64,000 nucleotides of DNA from Marsupella aquatica (taxonomy: Eukaryota > Marchantiophyta): assembly GCA_973895155.1 (NCBI GenBank), contig OZ316895.1:13144001-13208000 (forward strand), written 5' to 3'. Position 1 is the first letter of the stretch; each line of letters opens with the position of its first letter. The notes under the pieces are model-generated. The model did not search any database. It saw nothing but the letters and a program-made list of their open reading frames with translations, and was not told where the DNA came from. This document shows, in pieces, positions 47,131 through 60,417 of this stretch. The position numbers and the translations under genes were made by a program.

Positions 47131-47195
47131 ATTAATGCGAGTGTTAACATTTCGATGACTGTAACCTCCATTCGATAACTGAAACTCGCATTAAT
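47131..47195. repeat. inverted repeat, 12 bp arms
   Basis: ATTAATGCGAGT (47131-47142) and ACTCGCATTAAT (47184-47195) are perfect inverses with a 41 nt loop. Followed at about 47373 by ACTATAAATATCG, a TATA-box-like element. Confidence 0.6.
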
Positions 47196-48548
47196 GAGTT
47201 TCTATAATTGACCGCATGGACAATTCCAATTGGTGCAGCCTAGCTGCCCCAACTGCCCGAGTCGTCAGTTAGTTACCACAGTGGTAAAAATAGGATTGTA
47301 GGAATATTTCCCTTTGTGGCAAAGGTATTAAGTCAACACTTAATTAGTACCGTAATAAGTACGATTACTGCCACTATAAATATCGTACCCTCGGTCGCGG
47401 AGATAATTCTCTAAGCTGAACTAATAGGACGAAGCTAGTACGTATTACGAGACCCGAGATGGATGCCTGGTTGAATAATGTGCCCGTGTTGTTGTGCATA
47501 GAATTAATACACGCTTATACATAATTATATTCCCTTGTAAGGTACATACTGTACGAGACAAATTAATAAAGTTTAGAGAATAATTACAAATACGATTATT
47601 TTGAAAGGTCAGCGGAAAAGGAACCCATATCAACATATTCTTATAGTTTTCTCTTTCTCGGAAGGTGACAAGTCTTTGTGTGAGGAAGATGATACAAAAA
47701 TGATTCATTTACAAGTTTTGTTAGATAATTAAATCTACGTTGATGTCACGATAAGCATCATAGTCTGGCTAATGGGGTTCGATGAGAATCTGGCAAATTC
47801 ACAAGTGGCAACGACTCTTTGGTGAGGTGAAATTTGTCAAATTTGGCCACAAACCAAATGACCGGATAGACCTTGTTGGGGGAGGGGGGAGGTGTCTACT
47901 TTCACGGACCATGCAGCAGCTTGCTCCTTTATGCACATCAGAAATTTGCCAAGCCTGCCCTTCAGACTAATATGACAGTGGTTGCGAAGTTTGCTCACCC
48001 TCAAGGTGAGTTAAGTTATTCCATTCCCAAGGAGCACTTTTATAGGTGGAGTGGGCACCTCATTTTGGTGGACAAACAAGAATCTGAAAGAGGAACTTTG
48101 CAGCAAAATAGAGCACATCAACCAGCACCTGTCTTGCTCTTCTATCCATGCTTTCATCTAAAGAAGCATAATAACAGGCCCATCGAGTTCTCCTGAAGTG
48201 GATACTGAACTGCAACATGACGCAAAATTGACTGTTTCCCAACTTGCCAATTTTTCTTGTGCCATTGTCTGCAAATCCCTTCCCATCTCAGCTACTTTAT
48301 CATATTTATAAACTGGACACACTGTATTACACTAACCTCTTAATATGTAAATGGTTTGTAAGTGCCTTTCCTTACTTCACCCAGCCAGGAGTCTGATCAA
48401 TTAGTACAAGGACCCCTTGGTTATTTAAGTTTGATGGTATTCAACAACTAAGTTAGAGCACATGAAAAAATTGCATACTGGAATAGCTTTGAATATGGAG
48501 ATGAAGGGAATAAAGAATAGATTATTCATGGTAGTAGTCCATGCAGAA
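47196..48548. other. intergenic DNA, no gene seen
   Basis: The TATA-like site near 47375, followed by GC-richer DNA (TACCCTCGGTCGCGGAG), might be the promoter part of a decayed LTR; no confirmatory feature was found. The rest is AT-rich without coding signal. Confidence 0.35.
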
Positions 48549-48735
48549 CGTTCCTTTGGTACTCCTATGTCCATAGAGGCCATGCAAAATGTGTTATAGA
48601 AGCCCAAGGGTTTTTTATATTCCTTTAGTATTCTTTTATCCATAGTAGTTGAAGGGTTTCTTATGTTCCCTTGGTGTTCTTTTGTCCATAGTACCCAAAG
48701 GGTTTCTGATGTTACCTTGGTAAATGTTACTATAG
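48549..48735. repeat. degenerate tandem repeat, units of about 46 bp
   Basis: Motifs AAGGGTTTCTTATGTTCCCT, TGGTGTTCTTTTGTCCATAG and variants recur three to four times. Non-coding. Confidence 0.65.
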
Positions 48736-50481
48736 TTGAGGAGCTTCTTTCTACCCATGGTTATTCCAAAAATTGATAATTAAATACAAAACTCATACAA
48801 TCTACTGGAAAACACTGATATGTCAATCACGATCCATCCAAAGATTATTTTCTTTTCACCCCTTTCTTTGCTTATTTGAAAGGTTACTTCTTAGTTGTTT
48901 GTAAAATTACATGGTCTATCTTTTTTTTCACTTGTCTCAAACACACATAGTCTTGTTTGGTACTTTTTGTATAGCAAACCCTTCTTGTTTGTGACCAATA
49001 GTGCTGATGTGACAGCAAGTGCTTCCAGGGATTTTGGAAAAGCTTCCCATGGGGTCTGTAAATACAACATATTCTACAATAGGGTTTTCTGCATAGTAGT
49101 AGCAACCCTCTCTGCCCCCCCCCCCCCCCCCTCTCCACACACACACAAATCAACAGATTTAGTTGAAGAGGGATGGTGTGCACAACTAGCATAAACTTAA
49201 CTGGCTCTTCAACTAAGAGTCCAACCCATTCTGTACTCTTTGACCAAGAACTTAATCTGATTATAAGTTTCCTCTTATCACAATACTACTACTCAATAAA
49301 GCTGATTACACTAAGTGCAATTTGGCTTCCCCTTATCAAAATTAAGGATTATTCAGGGGAACCTTTGATAGGGAATACTACATAGATTAGACTCTCCCTT
49401 TATCTACATTAGTTCTTCTCCTCATATCATAAGTTGCATTGTAGAGGGCAACTCACAGTTGAATACTTACTTTCTCATAGGATAGGATTTGGCCTGACCG
49501 CTCTCATCATAGACTTGGACTCTAGGATTTGTTAGGGGAACTCCTTTTTACCCCAATCATGGGGCTAGACCCCTAGCGTCATGCTTTATGCCTGGCCCTA
49601 CAGATTCTTGGACAAGGGCTAGGGCTCCTACCTTTCTCTTTGGGATTCTTGGTGTTGCAGACCTCACTACTCTTTCCAGTAAATATATAAATGAATCAAG
49701 CGAATTGATCGATTTTTAACCCCACAACTGAAAATATTCCTTAGTACATGCCAGGAGGAGGGAAATCTCAAAGGCAGTAGAACTAGAACGGAAGGAAAAA
49801 TCACTTGAGGGGCCCTGGTCAGCTCCAGCGGCCAGGCTGACTTGTGACCAACACTTCTCAAGTTGATTCTGGGGCCAGGTCAGCTGAAGTTGCCAGGGAT
49901 GACTTGTGACCAACAGGTCTGAACCATCTCAAGGAAGTTTAATGTCATGCTCCACAGGTGCTTGTAGTTGCTGTAACTATTCATATAAGAAAAAGATAAT
50001 ATAGAAATCAGGGGGTTTATCCACTTGGAAGCCACTTGTGCTGCTTGCTCATGGGCAGTTTCTTCTTTAAAACTAGAAGAAAATATGAGAAAAGGGGAAG
50101 TTTTTCTGTAAGGGAACATAGAAAATGATGTTGACTATGATTTTGTTTGCAATTACAGTTCCTTTTCACAATCCACGAAATACAAGATTATTTGTTATGT
50201 AAGCTTTAATAGTGGATTTTGGATGGACTGGATGGTTTTTTAAGTGGAAGGGTCACAGTGCACTGATTGGTTTCAGACTGCCATTGGCAAAACTACTGAC
50301 GGGGTCCCAAAAAAAACATGAGGGCCAAGCTAATTAAGGGACCAGAAGACTGAAACTTGCAGCACCTCCAAGTGACTCAACACAAACCCCCAGCAGCAAC
50401 AGCTCAGACCTTGGTTTGGAAATGAATCATCATCGGCCCTCTACAGACAGAAAGACGGGCAGAAAGATAGTGGATCCATTA
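48736..50481. other. intergenic DNA, no gene seen
   Basis: AT-rich with a poly-C tract at about 49117-49132. No gene recognised. Confidence 0.45.
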
Positions 50482-50740
50482 GGGCATCTCAAAGTTTCAA
50501 AAGTATGCATGATGGCATTTGGCCGCAAAAGAATGGTTGTAAAGTTTTCACAAGGTTATGTAAATTTATTTTGTTTTTTCTGTCACCAGCCTCTATAGTG
50601 ACAGATGGTAACATCACATTAGCAAGACCAATCCTTATGGAAAAAAGTTAAGGACTATGAATTTCATTTTTTAACATTTTGTTTCCATAACCTGTAACTA
50701 GTGAGTTAAGGTCCACCAAATTGTCAGCTTTGAGATGCCC
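50482..50740. mobile_element. MITE, GGGCRTCTCAAA family, copy 2
   Basis: GGGCATCTCAAAGTTTC at the left and CAGCTTTGAGATGCCC at the right are perfect inverses over 13 bp. 259 bp, non-coding. The interior right side matches copy 1 (1952-2118). Confidence 0.75.
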
Positions 50741-52311
50741 TTGGATGAAGATACTAGCTACATATGAGTGGGTACTTATTTCACCCAACACTACTCTGAC
50801 TACATTTAACTCCAGTGAATGGGTTGAATGCTTATTGACAGGCTAATAGACTTTTCTCGCTCATTGACTAGACCATTTTAGATCAATGTGACTCGGGATG
50901 TGACTTTTGACTTGCTAGTATAAAGTGACTCAAACCTCTCAGTAAACACATAAGTTTTTGTATATGTTTGTTTGTAAAAAATGTTTTACATCCATTTGGT
51001 TGCAAATAAAGTTTTGCCTCAAATATTTTCTCTAGTGTTGCTTTCTTCATTTCGAGCCACTTTTTGTCAATTAAGTGGCCTCGGGTCATGCTTGAATTCT
51101 GTGACATGTTCCTCTTCAGAAAGTTTTGAAAATATTGCACAAAAATGGGCACACAAATGGTCACAAACTTTGCGAATAGTTTCAGTACTATTAGTGAGTC
51201 TGATGGCTATGTCAAGTTTAAGGTAAGAAACTACATCAGGGTTGGATTGTGCAATATCTCAACTAAAGTTTTACAATGTTGAGTTGGAAAGCATATAAAC
51301 TTGTCAAGCTTGGCACTCATCGATGTCCACAGGAACTTCTCCAGGCCCTTGTCTGTTCCCACAAATACAATTTTGTGGATACTCCACAGTCTGGCTACCT
51401 CTGCCGCTCACGCACTGCTTGCTCTGGCTCCTTGTCTTCTTAAGTTGATCACCCTCCCATTACCCTAATCACCCTCTACTGCCAGTCGTTGATCCACCCT
51501 CAACTCCAGCCACAGCCTTGGTTCCATACTCAACCTAAATGTTTAAATTTATAATGATTTACCCATTACTATATAATATATGTATTTACAAAAAAGTTCT
51601 AACCCTAACCAAAGTAACTGATGCCAGGCAAGGCATGATCACAACATGACATATCTCATTAGAACTAAAAGAGGAGATTTCAAAAGGGTCACATAGCGTG
51701 TTGTTTCTTGTGTCGCTAAGAACTGTTCAGTTTTGCCTCTAGTATAACCTATTTACTTCCATAGTACTATCTAGGCTTGGTAGACTATGATAGCACTTGT
51801 TTGAGTTCCAAGTTCCCATAGACCATGGGAGCGGGTATACCCAGGGGGAACACAAACTTGTGCTCACATTTGAAGGTTCAATCTCTAGAAGATAGCCCAA
51901 TGGGGTGAACCACACATTAGTCTGGATTTATCCCAACAAGAAAAATGTGATGCAATTAGCTTTCACTTGCTTTATGACATAACAAGCCTGTTGGTGACAC
52001 TAAAGTGTTCGTCTTGACAACAAACCTAAGTATGTATGTCGTATAAAACACACCTCAGAGTACCTACATCAAAGAGATTTTCACATAAAGAGACATAATT
52101 AACAGTTTGAAGACATTGTTGTGAGCCTAACAATGGAAATCTCAGACCTGATCTCAGATCTGGCAAAGTCCATTTAACATTACTAAGAAGGCTATATTGC
52201 ATTATTCTTATTCTTACCCTTTCCAACCTTGAGTTTAGTTTTAGCAGAGAAAGAAGCGGTCATGACATCCAACATTATCCAAAATCTCTGCGATGACTTA
52301 GATGGAATTTT
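50741..52311. other. intergenic DNA, no gene seen
   Basis: AT-rich, with no recognisable gene or RNA. Confidence 0.45.
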
Positions 52312-52523
52312 CTTTTAAGTACATTGCCACTAAAGATGTTTGAATTTACAATACTGCCACTATTTTTTTGTATTTACAAAAATAACATAGTTTCTGTATA
52401 TAGTTCCCCTGGTTACTTTGGTAAACTTGTCATCCATATCCTAAACATAACATTTTTATAAATACAAAAAAAAAGTGGCACTATTGTCAATTATAACATG
52501 TTTCGTTGCAAAGTACTTAAAAG
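52312..52523. mobile_element. foldback MITE, copy 1 of a pair
   Basis: The left arm (CTTTTAAGTACATTGCCACT, TGAATTTACAATACTGCCAC, TTTTTTTGTATTTACAAAAA) is mirrored by the right arm ending GCAAAGTACTTAAAAG. The central loop contains AAACTTGTCATCCATA. Non-coding, 212 bp, nearly all of it able to fold into one hairpin. Confidence 0.75.
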
Positions 52524-54265
52524 TTGTTTTAGAAAAACCTTTAAAGTAATATAGTAACACTGTTACTACTTTTGTAGACTAAATATTTGTGTTGAGGCTC
52601 TAGGATTAGTTGAAGTTTTACTCCGTTCATTTACATTGGTTCAATCCATTTTAGAGAAATTTTTGGCTAGGTAAATGATTTGTTAAAGAGGAAATATTCT
52701 TACATAATTTCTAGGTGACTATCCAGCATACTATGTACTTCTATTTCCATTAAGATGCTTCCACACACTCAACTATCTACTGATATTGCTTCATAGTTTT
52801 GTGGACCCATTGCAATACTCCCTAAATCCACAAAGGCACGTTAAAGATGGTGGTCATGAGTGGTTGCTAATAAGACCATCATGAACTGTGTGTTGACCTG
52901 AATGCAATGTTATAAGCAGTGTTGTCAACAAAGTCTCGGGCCAAAAATTATGGTCTCTGAAACTAGATAGGGGCTAGGGACCCAAAATAAGGGGTGACAG
53001 GCCCAAGAAGAATATATGAAGGGAACTTAATATGTTCTAAGAACCCTCACTAACCATCAGTTAACCGTGATCGGTTAAGATCCATTGCTACTTCTTCCGG
53101 GCCAAGAGGATAAAGACTAGCACTAGAGCATCCAAGAAAGGCATGGGGAGGTTGGTTGGCTTCTCACTTGAGGTGCACCATGGGAGAGGGTGATCATGGT
53201 GGGCAGGTCTGCAGCTTGCCGATGGTGCCATCGACACTGCCCATGGGCTTGCATCATGGGCAGAAAGGGCCACTGAGAGTAACGGTCTATAGCTAGACCA
53301 CTGGTCAAGGTTGGGTTATAATTAGTGTATTTTAGTCCAAATCTTAGTCTTCTATTGACTAACCTTGCTCATGCTCCTTGTTTAGTTTACTTGAGCTCTT
53401 AATTTTGGACTAGAGAGGCTAAGGTGTTCTGGCGGAGTTTCTTGCGTTTGACTATTCTAACTTAACTCATGTTTTTGGACTCTTGTAACATTTGCAATTT
53501 GTCATGCCAGATAATATGAATCCAACTCTTGTTTATAGACTATTTAGACTTCTCATTGCTCATTTCCAAAAGTCAAATCCACAAGTATGCTATGAAATTA
53601 GGATGTCAGCTCTTGGAGGTTAGCTTAGTGTATATTTTGGGATACCATGGGCAATCCTAGCAATTTACAATTCTTTTTATCCAAATCTAGTGTGAGCAAG
53701 TGGTGAAACCAACTTGGAGGGGTGGGAAAGCTGGTTTTTGGAAAGGTTGATACAATGTCCCGTGAAATGTTTGCACTTAACTCCTTTACCAGCACTTTAG
53801 TAATTCATATAATTTTTTAAATCCAAGATTTTATGAATCCTTTGTTGGGCATGTTATGCAAAGGTCTATCCACAAAGAGCTTGTGTCATCATACAAAGTT
53901 TGATCCTTTAAGGCCATAAGCGTAGCACTTTCCACGTGGCCTTATAATAGCAGCATGGATAAGATCTTTGTTGAAAGCATGATTGAGCTTGATCCTTTGG
54001 GACCAGCTATGACAATTGACTAATTGAGAGAAGGCTTACATTAGTGCAAGTCATCGGCCAATGTCACTAAAAGCATGAGTGATGTTCCACCCACACATAT
54101 CTTCTCACTGTGTTTTCACAATCATGACTAGAGGGACCCCACATACACTCTCACAAAACTTTTGGAGAAGTGCTATTTTGAATCTAGACCTTTACTTGGG
54201 TTATAGCAAATACTCAAAAACAATGTTTCAAAAAAAATAGCAATCTTTATCCTCATGAAGCCACA
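52524..54265. other. intergenic DNA between two MITE copies
   Basis: AT-rich, with a small 7 bp-arm hairpin (TTAACCG/CGGTTAA at about 53062-53079) in a slightly GC-richer patch at 53060-53290. No gene. Confidence 0.45.
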
Positions 54266-54455
54266 TATGTTTGAATTTACAATACTTCACTGTTTTTTTG
54301 TATTCACAAAAATGCCACAGTTTCCTTATATAGTTCCCCTAGTAACCTTGGTAAACTTGTCATCCATAAACAAGACCGTGGCATTTTTCTAAATACCAAA
54401 AAAATAGTGGCAATATTGTCAATTAGAACATCTTTAGTGACAAAGTACTTAAAAC
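54266..54455. mobile_element. foldback MITE, copy 2 of a pair
   Basis: Same hairpin and same loop (GGTAAACTTGTCATCCATA) as 52312-52523 in the same orientation. The left extremity is altered. It directly abuts Helitron-like DNA on its right. Confidence 0.7.
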
Positions 54456-54643
54456 TGTGACTAGATAACATCTTAGAACTACATAACAACATCTATTTAC
54501 TAAACGACATCTTTCACATAAAGACATCTTTGGCGCCACGATATCTTTTTAGTTGATCACATCTTTCACATAATGACATCATTGCCAACACAAGTTTTTT
54601 CTACTTAATGACAGCTTTGTGTAACACACTGGTATTGAGCTAG
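54456..54643 (+). mobile_element. Helitron-like 3' end region (3)
   Basis: Several GACATCTTT(C/T) motifs (as at 36130-36300), then GTGT-AAC-ACAC and GGTATTGAGCTAG followed by T. The final 13 bp before T are identical to the terminus at 36803, so the two belong to one family. The stem is diverged. Confidence 0.5.
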
Positions 54644-56481
54644 TTTAATAATATGATGATGATTGACATAATTTTCCAATGGATGGGACTTCCTAGAAGT
54701 GAGTGGTTAATGCCCAGGTCAAGGAGGAACCAACCTTCAACAACACTACAAATCAGCTCTCTCTGGTTAGCAAGGAACATAATAAATTCAATAAAGGTTG
54801 ATTGGGATTATAAAGATTTGAAAGGAGTCACGTGTGATTGGCAAGAAATGCATTTTTCTATTATTATGACAAATTGTTTCTAAAACATATTGAGAACTAA
54901 CTAAAGTAGAGTTGCATATAAATGCCATCACAAAATTTAGTCTCTAATATATACTTTACAAACTAGAATAGGTCATTTATAAATGAAAATGGAAATACTT
55001 ATAAAATAAGTCTTTTAAAGCTAGAAATATCTCAATTGGGTCCAGGTCAGAAGTAATATCATCAAAATACACTTTGTCTCCTCTTGTGTCTCCCAAGGTC
55101 AGATCTTGTGGAAGTTGAAGGTTTTCCTTACAATGTTTTCCCAGGATCAAACCACTGAGAGGGTCCCCTGGCCTGTCTCAAAAGCGATCAATCCACACTA
55201 AACAATTTGATGAATTACTGAAGATGTTGCCTACCTCAGAGATGCTCTCATGTTAATCACAATTGCCAATCATTGGATAATTTGTTTTGCTTCAAAATGA
55301 TGTGAATAGTAGCATTGGAAAGAAGCTTGATACCATTCATTTGGTCTTTCTAATGCTCTCCTTGAGTGGAGAGTCAAATGAGGAAAACAAGTCTATAATA
55401 ATTATGGGGGTAAGTTTGAACTGTGACCTCTATCAATTGAGTGGCTCAAGTGCCCATTGTTTCCTGCCACTGAGATCATGTTGTTGTGATATGGCCCATC
55501 CATGATAGGTAAGAGAAGGCAAAACATGTCTTGAAGTTCCCTCCCTCCGTCCTTACCTAGCTTTCTTGTTTGACTCATCAAATTAAACGTCATCCTATCT
55601 TAGGTGCCAATTGTGGAGTACTATTGGGTTGTTCTTAATTCGCCAATGCTCATGTTGGACATTTGCCCAAAATTGGATTAAATAGGCTTGGTAACTAAGA
55701 CAATTATACAATATCTTCAAAGGCAACCACGTCCTTGGATTTGCACCCAGATTCTCAACTTAGGTGTGGCGCCCCAACCTTGACCTGGGGTCTTGCTACT
55801 AACCTTCCCCCTTGGTAGCCTTTATCTCCCCTTTTGTAATGCACCAATAGGCCGCAATATGGCATGTCAGGATCACTCACCCGGGGATGCCTACACACTG
55901 TTGGGAGCCAACCAGCCTCCCTGACCTATGCTTTTTTGTATGCATAAGCGCTTGTGTGCTACTCTCGTCCCTTGGCTCGGTTGTAGTAGTGACAGATCTG
56001 AACTGATCACAAATAACAGCTTGTGAGGATGTTAGAACATGTACTCTCCTTGTATATGCTTCTAGGGACCTGCCACCTTTGGACCAAGTTTGGTCCTTTA
56101 CTTTTGGCCCCCAACCCATATCTAGTCAGGACCATAACATTTGGCTCGTGACTCCGTTGGCGATGCTACACATAGCACCGTGTTTAGGTCCCAATTTAGC
56201 TCAACAGTGGAGCTCATGATGGTGCTGCCAGAACCCACTCATGACCACCTTTGTCAAGGTGCCTTCTTGGCCTAAAGGGGCATTGTGATTGGTCTGGGAT
56301 ATTAGGTCTCTACATCTCCCATATCAACTTCTGGCCATGCTCGACAACCACAAGGTGAACAATAGTATCAATTATCACTGTCAGTCACACCATTATGAGT
56401 GGTAGTCTGGTGTATTGTACTATCTAGGTTTAGAAGTTTTGTACTGTATTATGTGAACAGTTTAGGGTTTGCATACATTTT
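54644..56481. other. intergenic DNA, no gene seen
   Basis: AT-rich. A CCCTCCCTCCGTCC tract at about 55540 recalls Stowaway ends, but no partner was found. Confidence 0.45.
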
Positions 56482-56587
56482 GGGGATGATATTCCCTTTG
56501 TGGTGGCTCAAAAGGCCATCTTTTGATGCTGAGTGGGGATGATATTCCCTTTGTGGTGGCACAAAAGGCCATCTTTTGATGCTGAGT
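56482..56587. repeat. 53 bp tandem duplication
   Basis: GGGGATGATATTCCCTTTGT ... CATCTTTTGATGCTGAGT is repeated at an offset of exactly 53 bp with a single mismatch (CTC versus CAC). Very recent. Confidence 0.9.
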
Positions 56588-58519
56588 GATAACGGCTTGG
56601 CTGGCCAGGTTGTGTGCATGTAACATGGATTCCCTGAAGCACAAGGTGCGTTTAACTTGGCACCAATGTGTGATTGTCTTGGATGGGATTGGTTGTGCGT
56701 TGCTGGTGTTGATCGACATTCTATTGATTGAAGATTTGTTGTAGGCTTAGGCATGTGTGGACATGAGTTCCACTTGTATTCCATAACTCTTCTATATTTG
56801 TGAAGTTAAATTGTGCCCTTCGTGGATGCGTGTGACAAGCGATGTATGTAGTTAACAAAATGTGTATGTGCACAAAATCACTGATTGATATTAATTATCA
56901 TTCATCTTGCTCTAACCCTGGTGAATTTTAACTTGGCACCTAAGATGGGCTTTTGGACAAAAAACTGCCAAAAAGATTTTGAAGTTGAAGTGATGGTATA
57001 GTTATACTCTAGGACTATTTTGGCCATGCTTGAGTTCATTCGTGATGAGACACCTCCAAACTATGTTGAGGCTTTTGAAGGCACACTTTGTCTCACATTT
57101 GCGATCACGGTCTATAATGTTTTGTCTAAATCTATGGCCACCCACTGATAGGCCATTTTGTACAAAGTTGAGTTCTTTCCAATGAGTGTGACATTGAGAG
57201 ATTTTATCTAGACAATACTAAAGAGATCATGAGTTTCTAAATCTTGATCTTGAGCTTTCCAATGAATCCAACATTGACACATTTCATCAAATACTAAAGA
57301 GATTGATTATTTAGTTTTACAATGTGGAGCCAAAGGGGTTCTAACTATGTATATTTCTTTCAATTGGTTTTTTAAAACTTGCAAACAATTAAAAAATACA
57401 AGCATTTTGATGTAAAACACTGACGCATCATTGACGAACATAAGAATGGTAACTTTATTTTACTATTTAAATGACATTTCTTCCTTTGTATTCTGGTATT
57501 TTTATGCTTAATAATTACGGCATGGGACCCCAAAAATTATGTTACTTTAACCAGCCACAAACATGAATGTGTGTTGTTGTTACTGTCAAAAATATGATCT
57601 TTCCTGTTTGTTGCTGGTTGTCCTAATGTGGCACAACCTCGTGGCAGGGAATTTGCCTGGGACATCTCATGGGGGTCTGTAAATAACTTTGAGGCAGAAT
57701 TTGGTTTTGTGTTCATAAAGGAGTGAAGGTTCCCAAATCATATATCTTCTTAATCCTGCAATATTTGTTTTCTCCCAAGCGCTTAATTTCCCTCTTTATA
57801 AGGTGAGATGGGGGAGAAGATAGTGAAGTTCTGTCAAGTTCACACAAAAAACTTCTAGGCTAATAGTCTGTGTATATATGTAGGTGATTATTAAAACTAA
57901 AGAAAATGAAAAAGAAAAATCAAATTTGGGGTTCTTATTTCTACGAAGACTGGTTATGTGTGACAAAGCAAATGATCATTTTCCTGCTTCCAAGGCAAGA
58001 TTTAGCTTTTTTGTGAGAAAACTATAGGGTAGTTTAAAAACAATTTTGAGACTTATTAAATCTTGGAATATTCTAAAATATTTCAAACTCATAGGGGAGT
58101 TTTTCAATGTTCTCCTTAAGTTATAGGGTGTATGGGGCCTTAAAACATCACAAGTGATAGGGGGCTCCCCATATATTGATACTCTTGAGGAATCAGATAT
58201 CAGTCTTTGGAGGAGTAACTCATAGCCTACACTTAGGTGAGGAGCTATCCATTTAGTCCAAAAGGGTGTTGGGGACTAGAGTGTGGGTGCCGGGGGGGGG
58301 GGGGGGTGGTGCGGGGCGGGATGGGGCTTTTGCTGTGGTTGGAAGGGATACCTTCTGTGTGGTGGTGCCCTACATTGAATGTGTGGTTGCTGATTGAATA
58401 GTATAGTTCAATATTTCATCCCATTTCCCCCCTCCCCCCAAAGAAACACAGTCTAGGGTTGATTTTGCTGAGGAATTTGCCTTGAAAGATTTCAACCATT
58501 CATGACCGAGGTGTATGCT
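56588..58519. other. intergenic DNA, no gene seen
   Basis: AT-rich, with a poly-G tract at about 58291-58306. No gene. Confidence 0.45.
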
Positions 58520-59400
58520 TGATGGGCTCTCTAGTGTAACTTTCTTACCTGATGGGCCTCTTCAAAACTTTTTTTACCTGATAGGCCACTTGTCACACTT
58601 TTGTGTCAGTTGTTCTTGTAACACTCACTCTAACCAATGTTTCCTTGATGCAATGACCAACTGCACCGTCCAACCCCACACCCAACCTTGCACAATAAAA
58701 AAAGGCCAAATGTAGAATTGCGGCCGCCGCTACCCAAACTGCAAAGTGAAGACAATATGTATTATGTCTTTGGATTTGAACCGTGGATGCTACATGAACT
58801 ACAAAGTGAAAACAACATGGATTATGTCTTCGGATTTAAATTTTTACTGTACCACGAGGTAGTCATGGGGCTTACTTTCATGTGCTCCACACAAGGTTTT
58901 CTCGAATTTTTTATTTGCGACTATCGGTTTGGAGTAATGTGCGGCCATTACGATCCTAGTACTTCCACTAGCACTTTTTCTATCACTGGCCATTGGGCAC
59001 TCGTTTTCTGTCACTAGGCACTGGGCTTCAATCAACAACCTGAAGGTATAGACAAAACCCAAGCATCGACTAAAGCCCAAGCATCAACAAAACCCAAGCT
59101 CTTCCCTCCTGCAACACAAATAATCAATGAGCGACAATAGTCAGGTAGCGGTGACAACCCTAAACCCCTCACAACACACAAATACAAAATGCAATATTTC
59201 TTCATGGCTAAATCCACCACGCCCTATTTAGAGCCCCGTTGTGATCAACTACACAGTTTGGCACCTCATAAGAACAGTGAGTACAACTCATTAAGAGGCA
59301 AGGGACCTATTAGGTAAAAAATGTTTTGTAGGGGCCTATTAGGTAAAAAACATTTCATAGGGGCCCATCAGGTAAGAAAGTTTCACCACAAGGCCCATGA
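58520..59400. mobile_element. 881 bp foldback element with compound inverted arms
   Basis: The left arm (TGATGGGCTC..., AACTTTCTTACCTGATGGGC, TTTTTTACCTGATAGGCC) is mirrored by the right arm (GGGCCTATTAGGTAAAAAAC, GGGGCCCATCAGGTAAGAAA, ...GGCCCATGA). The arms carry an internal subrepeat of about 38 bp. The interior includes a 60 bp in-frame duplication (about 58736-58850: CAAAGTGAA(A/G)ACAA, TATGTCTT(T/C)GGATTT). The frame at 58688-59017 has no known domain. No transposase. Confidence 0.65.
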
Positions 59401-60417
59401 AGTATATATTTCATTCAACACAAAAAGTATGTTTGCCTTGAAAATTTTGAATGAATATCATTTATTGAAAGTGCATAGGGCAAGGCATCCCAAGAGGGAG
59501 AAGCCCAGGTGGACTAAAGATTGTACTTCTCAGGGTCTATTACAAAAGATTGTAAAATTATGTGCGATCTAAAATAAACATTTTCATACTATTTCCATTA
59601 AAGATTTTAAAAGTGTAGGAAACACCTCATTCAAACAATTCAAAAGCATTGGATATTCCTTATAGTATATCTTATATGAAATAAAGTAGGCCATTTAAGA
59701 CTTGAAATCTAAATATTGTAGAATATTATCTGTAGATAAATGAGGGTGTTGGTTCATTAGATCAGGATTGCAAGTGGTATCCTAAACAGTCACTAAGTTA
59801 ACCTTTGGAGCTGGTATTGTGAACAAAAATGTTGGTCACTAGTCTATGGTACTTTTGGCATTGGTGAGTGCTCGATGGATGTGATGGCCAGCCGGTCATC
59901 TGGACAGACGGACGGATAATGGACTGAAGGATGGGAAGATGGATAGACTCATGAGTGATTGAGTTTAGTGAGATTTTATGGTACATTGGCTCTTTGGACC
60001 GTGTAGTGTGGAGGGGATTGAATTCCATTAATTGGAAGAACATAAAATAGTGTATCCCGGAAGTGGGAAGAGCATAGGTCATGTTGTGACAAAGTGTAAG
60101 TTTTGGTTATAGGGTGTTTTTAAAGTTATTTTTCCTTTCTTGCCAGGGTGGATAATGTCACCTTGTGTGAATAATATTCCTTATCTAATCTTTCATAGAT
60201 TAATTGCTGACTCTTATATCTCCCTAGATTAAAGAGTAGCCTGTCAGATTTGGGCTATTGCCGTGGGTAGGTGCAAAACTGGCCAATGGAAGGCTAGCAT
60301 ATTTTAGCCACAAGTGGTCAAGAATTTTCAGTGATGTGGAATCTAGCAAATTTTGCCACAAAAAAAAACTCTCGTGATGAGCTATGGGCTCTCGCGATGG
60401 GTTATAAACCTATAGTA
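59401..60417. other. intergenic DNA with GGAC/GGAT-rich patch
   Basis: No gene. 59850-59990 is the diverged partner of 60870-61075 (segmental duplication listed separately). Confidence 0.45.
59850..59990. repeat. diverged duplicate of the GGACAGAC/GATGGAT region, copy 1
   Basis: GGACAGACGGACGGAT, GAAGATGGATAGACTCATGA, GTGATTGAGTTTAGTGAGAT and GATTTTATGGT match 60870-61075 in the same order. Copy 1 has shorter microsatellite runs. Confidence 0.7.

Noticed and set aside
51865-51900. GGTTCAATCTC, tRNA T-arm-like
   Set aside because: No D-arm, anticodon stem or acceptor stem can be paired around it.
53062-53079. TTAACCG-TGAT-CGGTTAA hairpin
   Set aside because: Only 7 bp arms, expected by chance in a 64 kb window.
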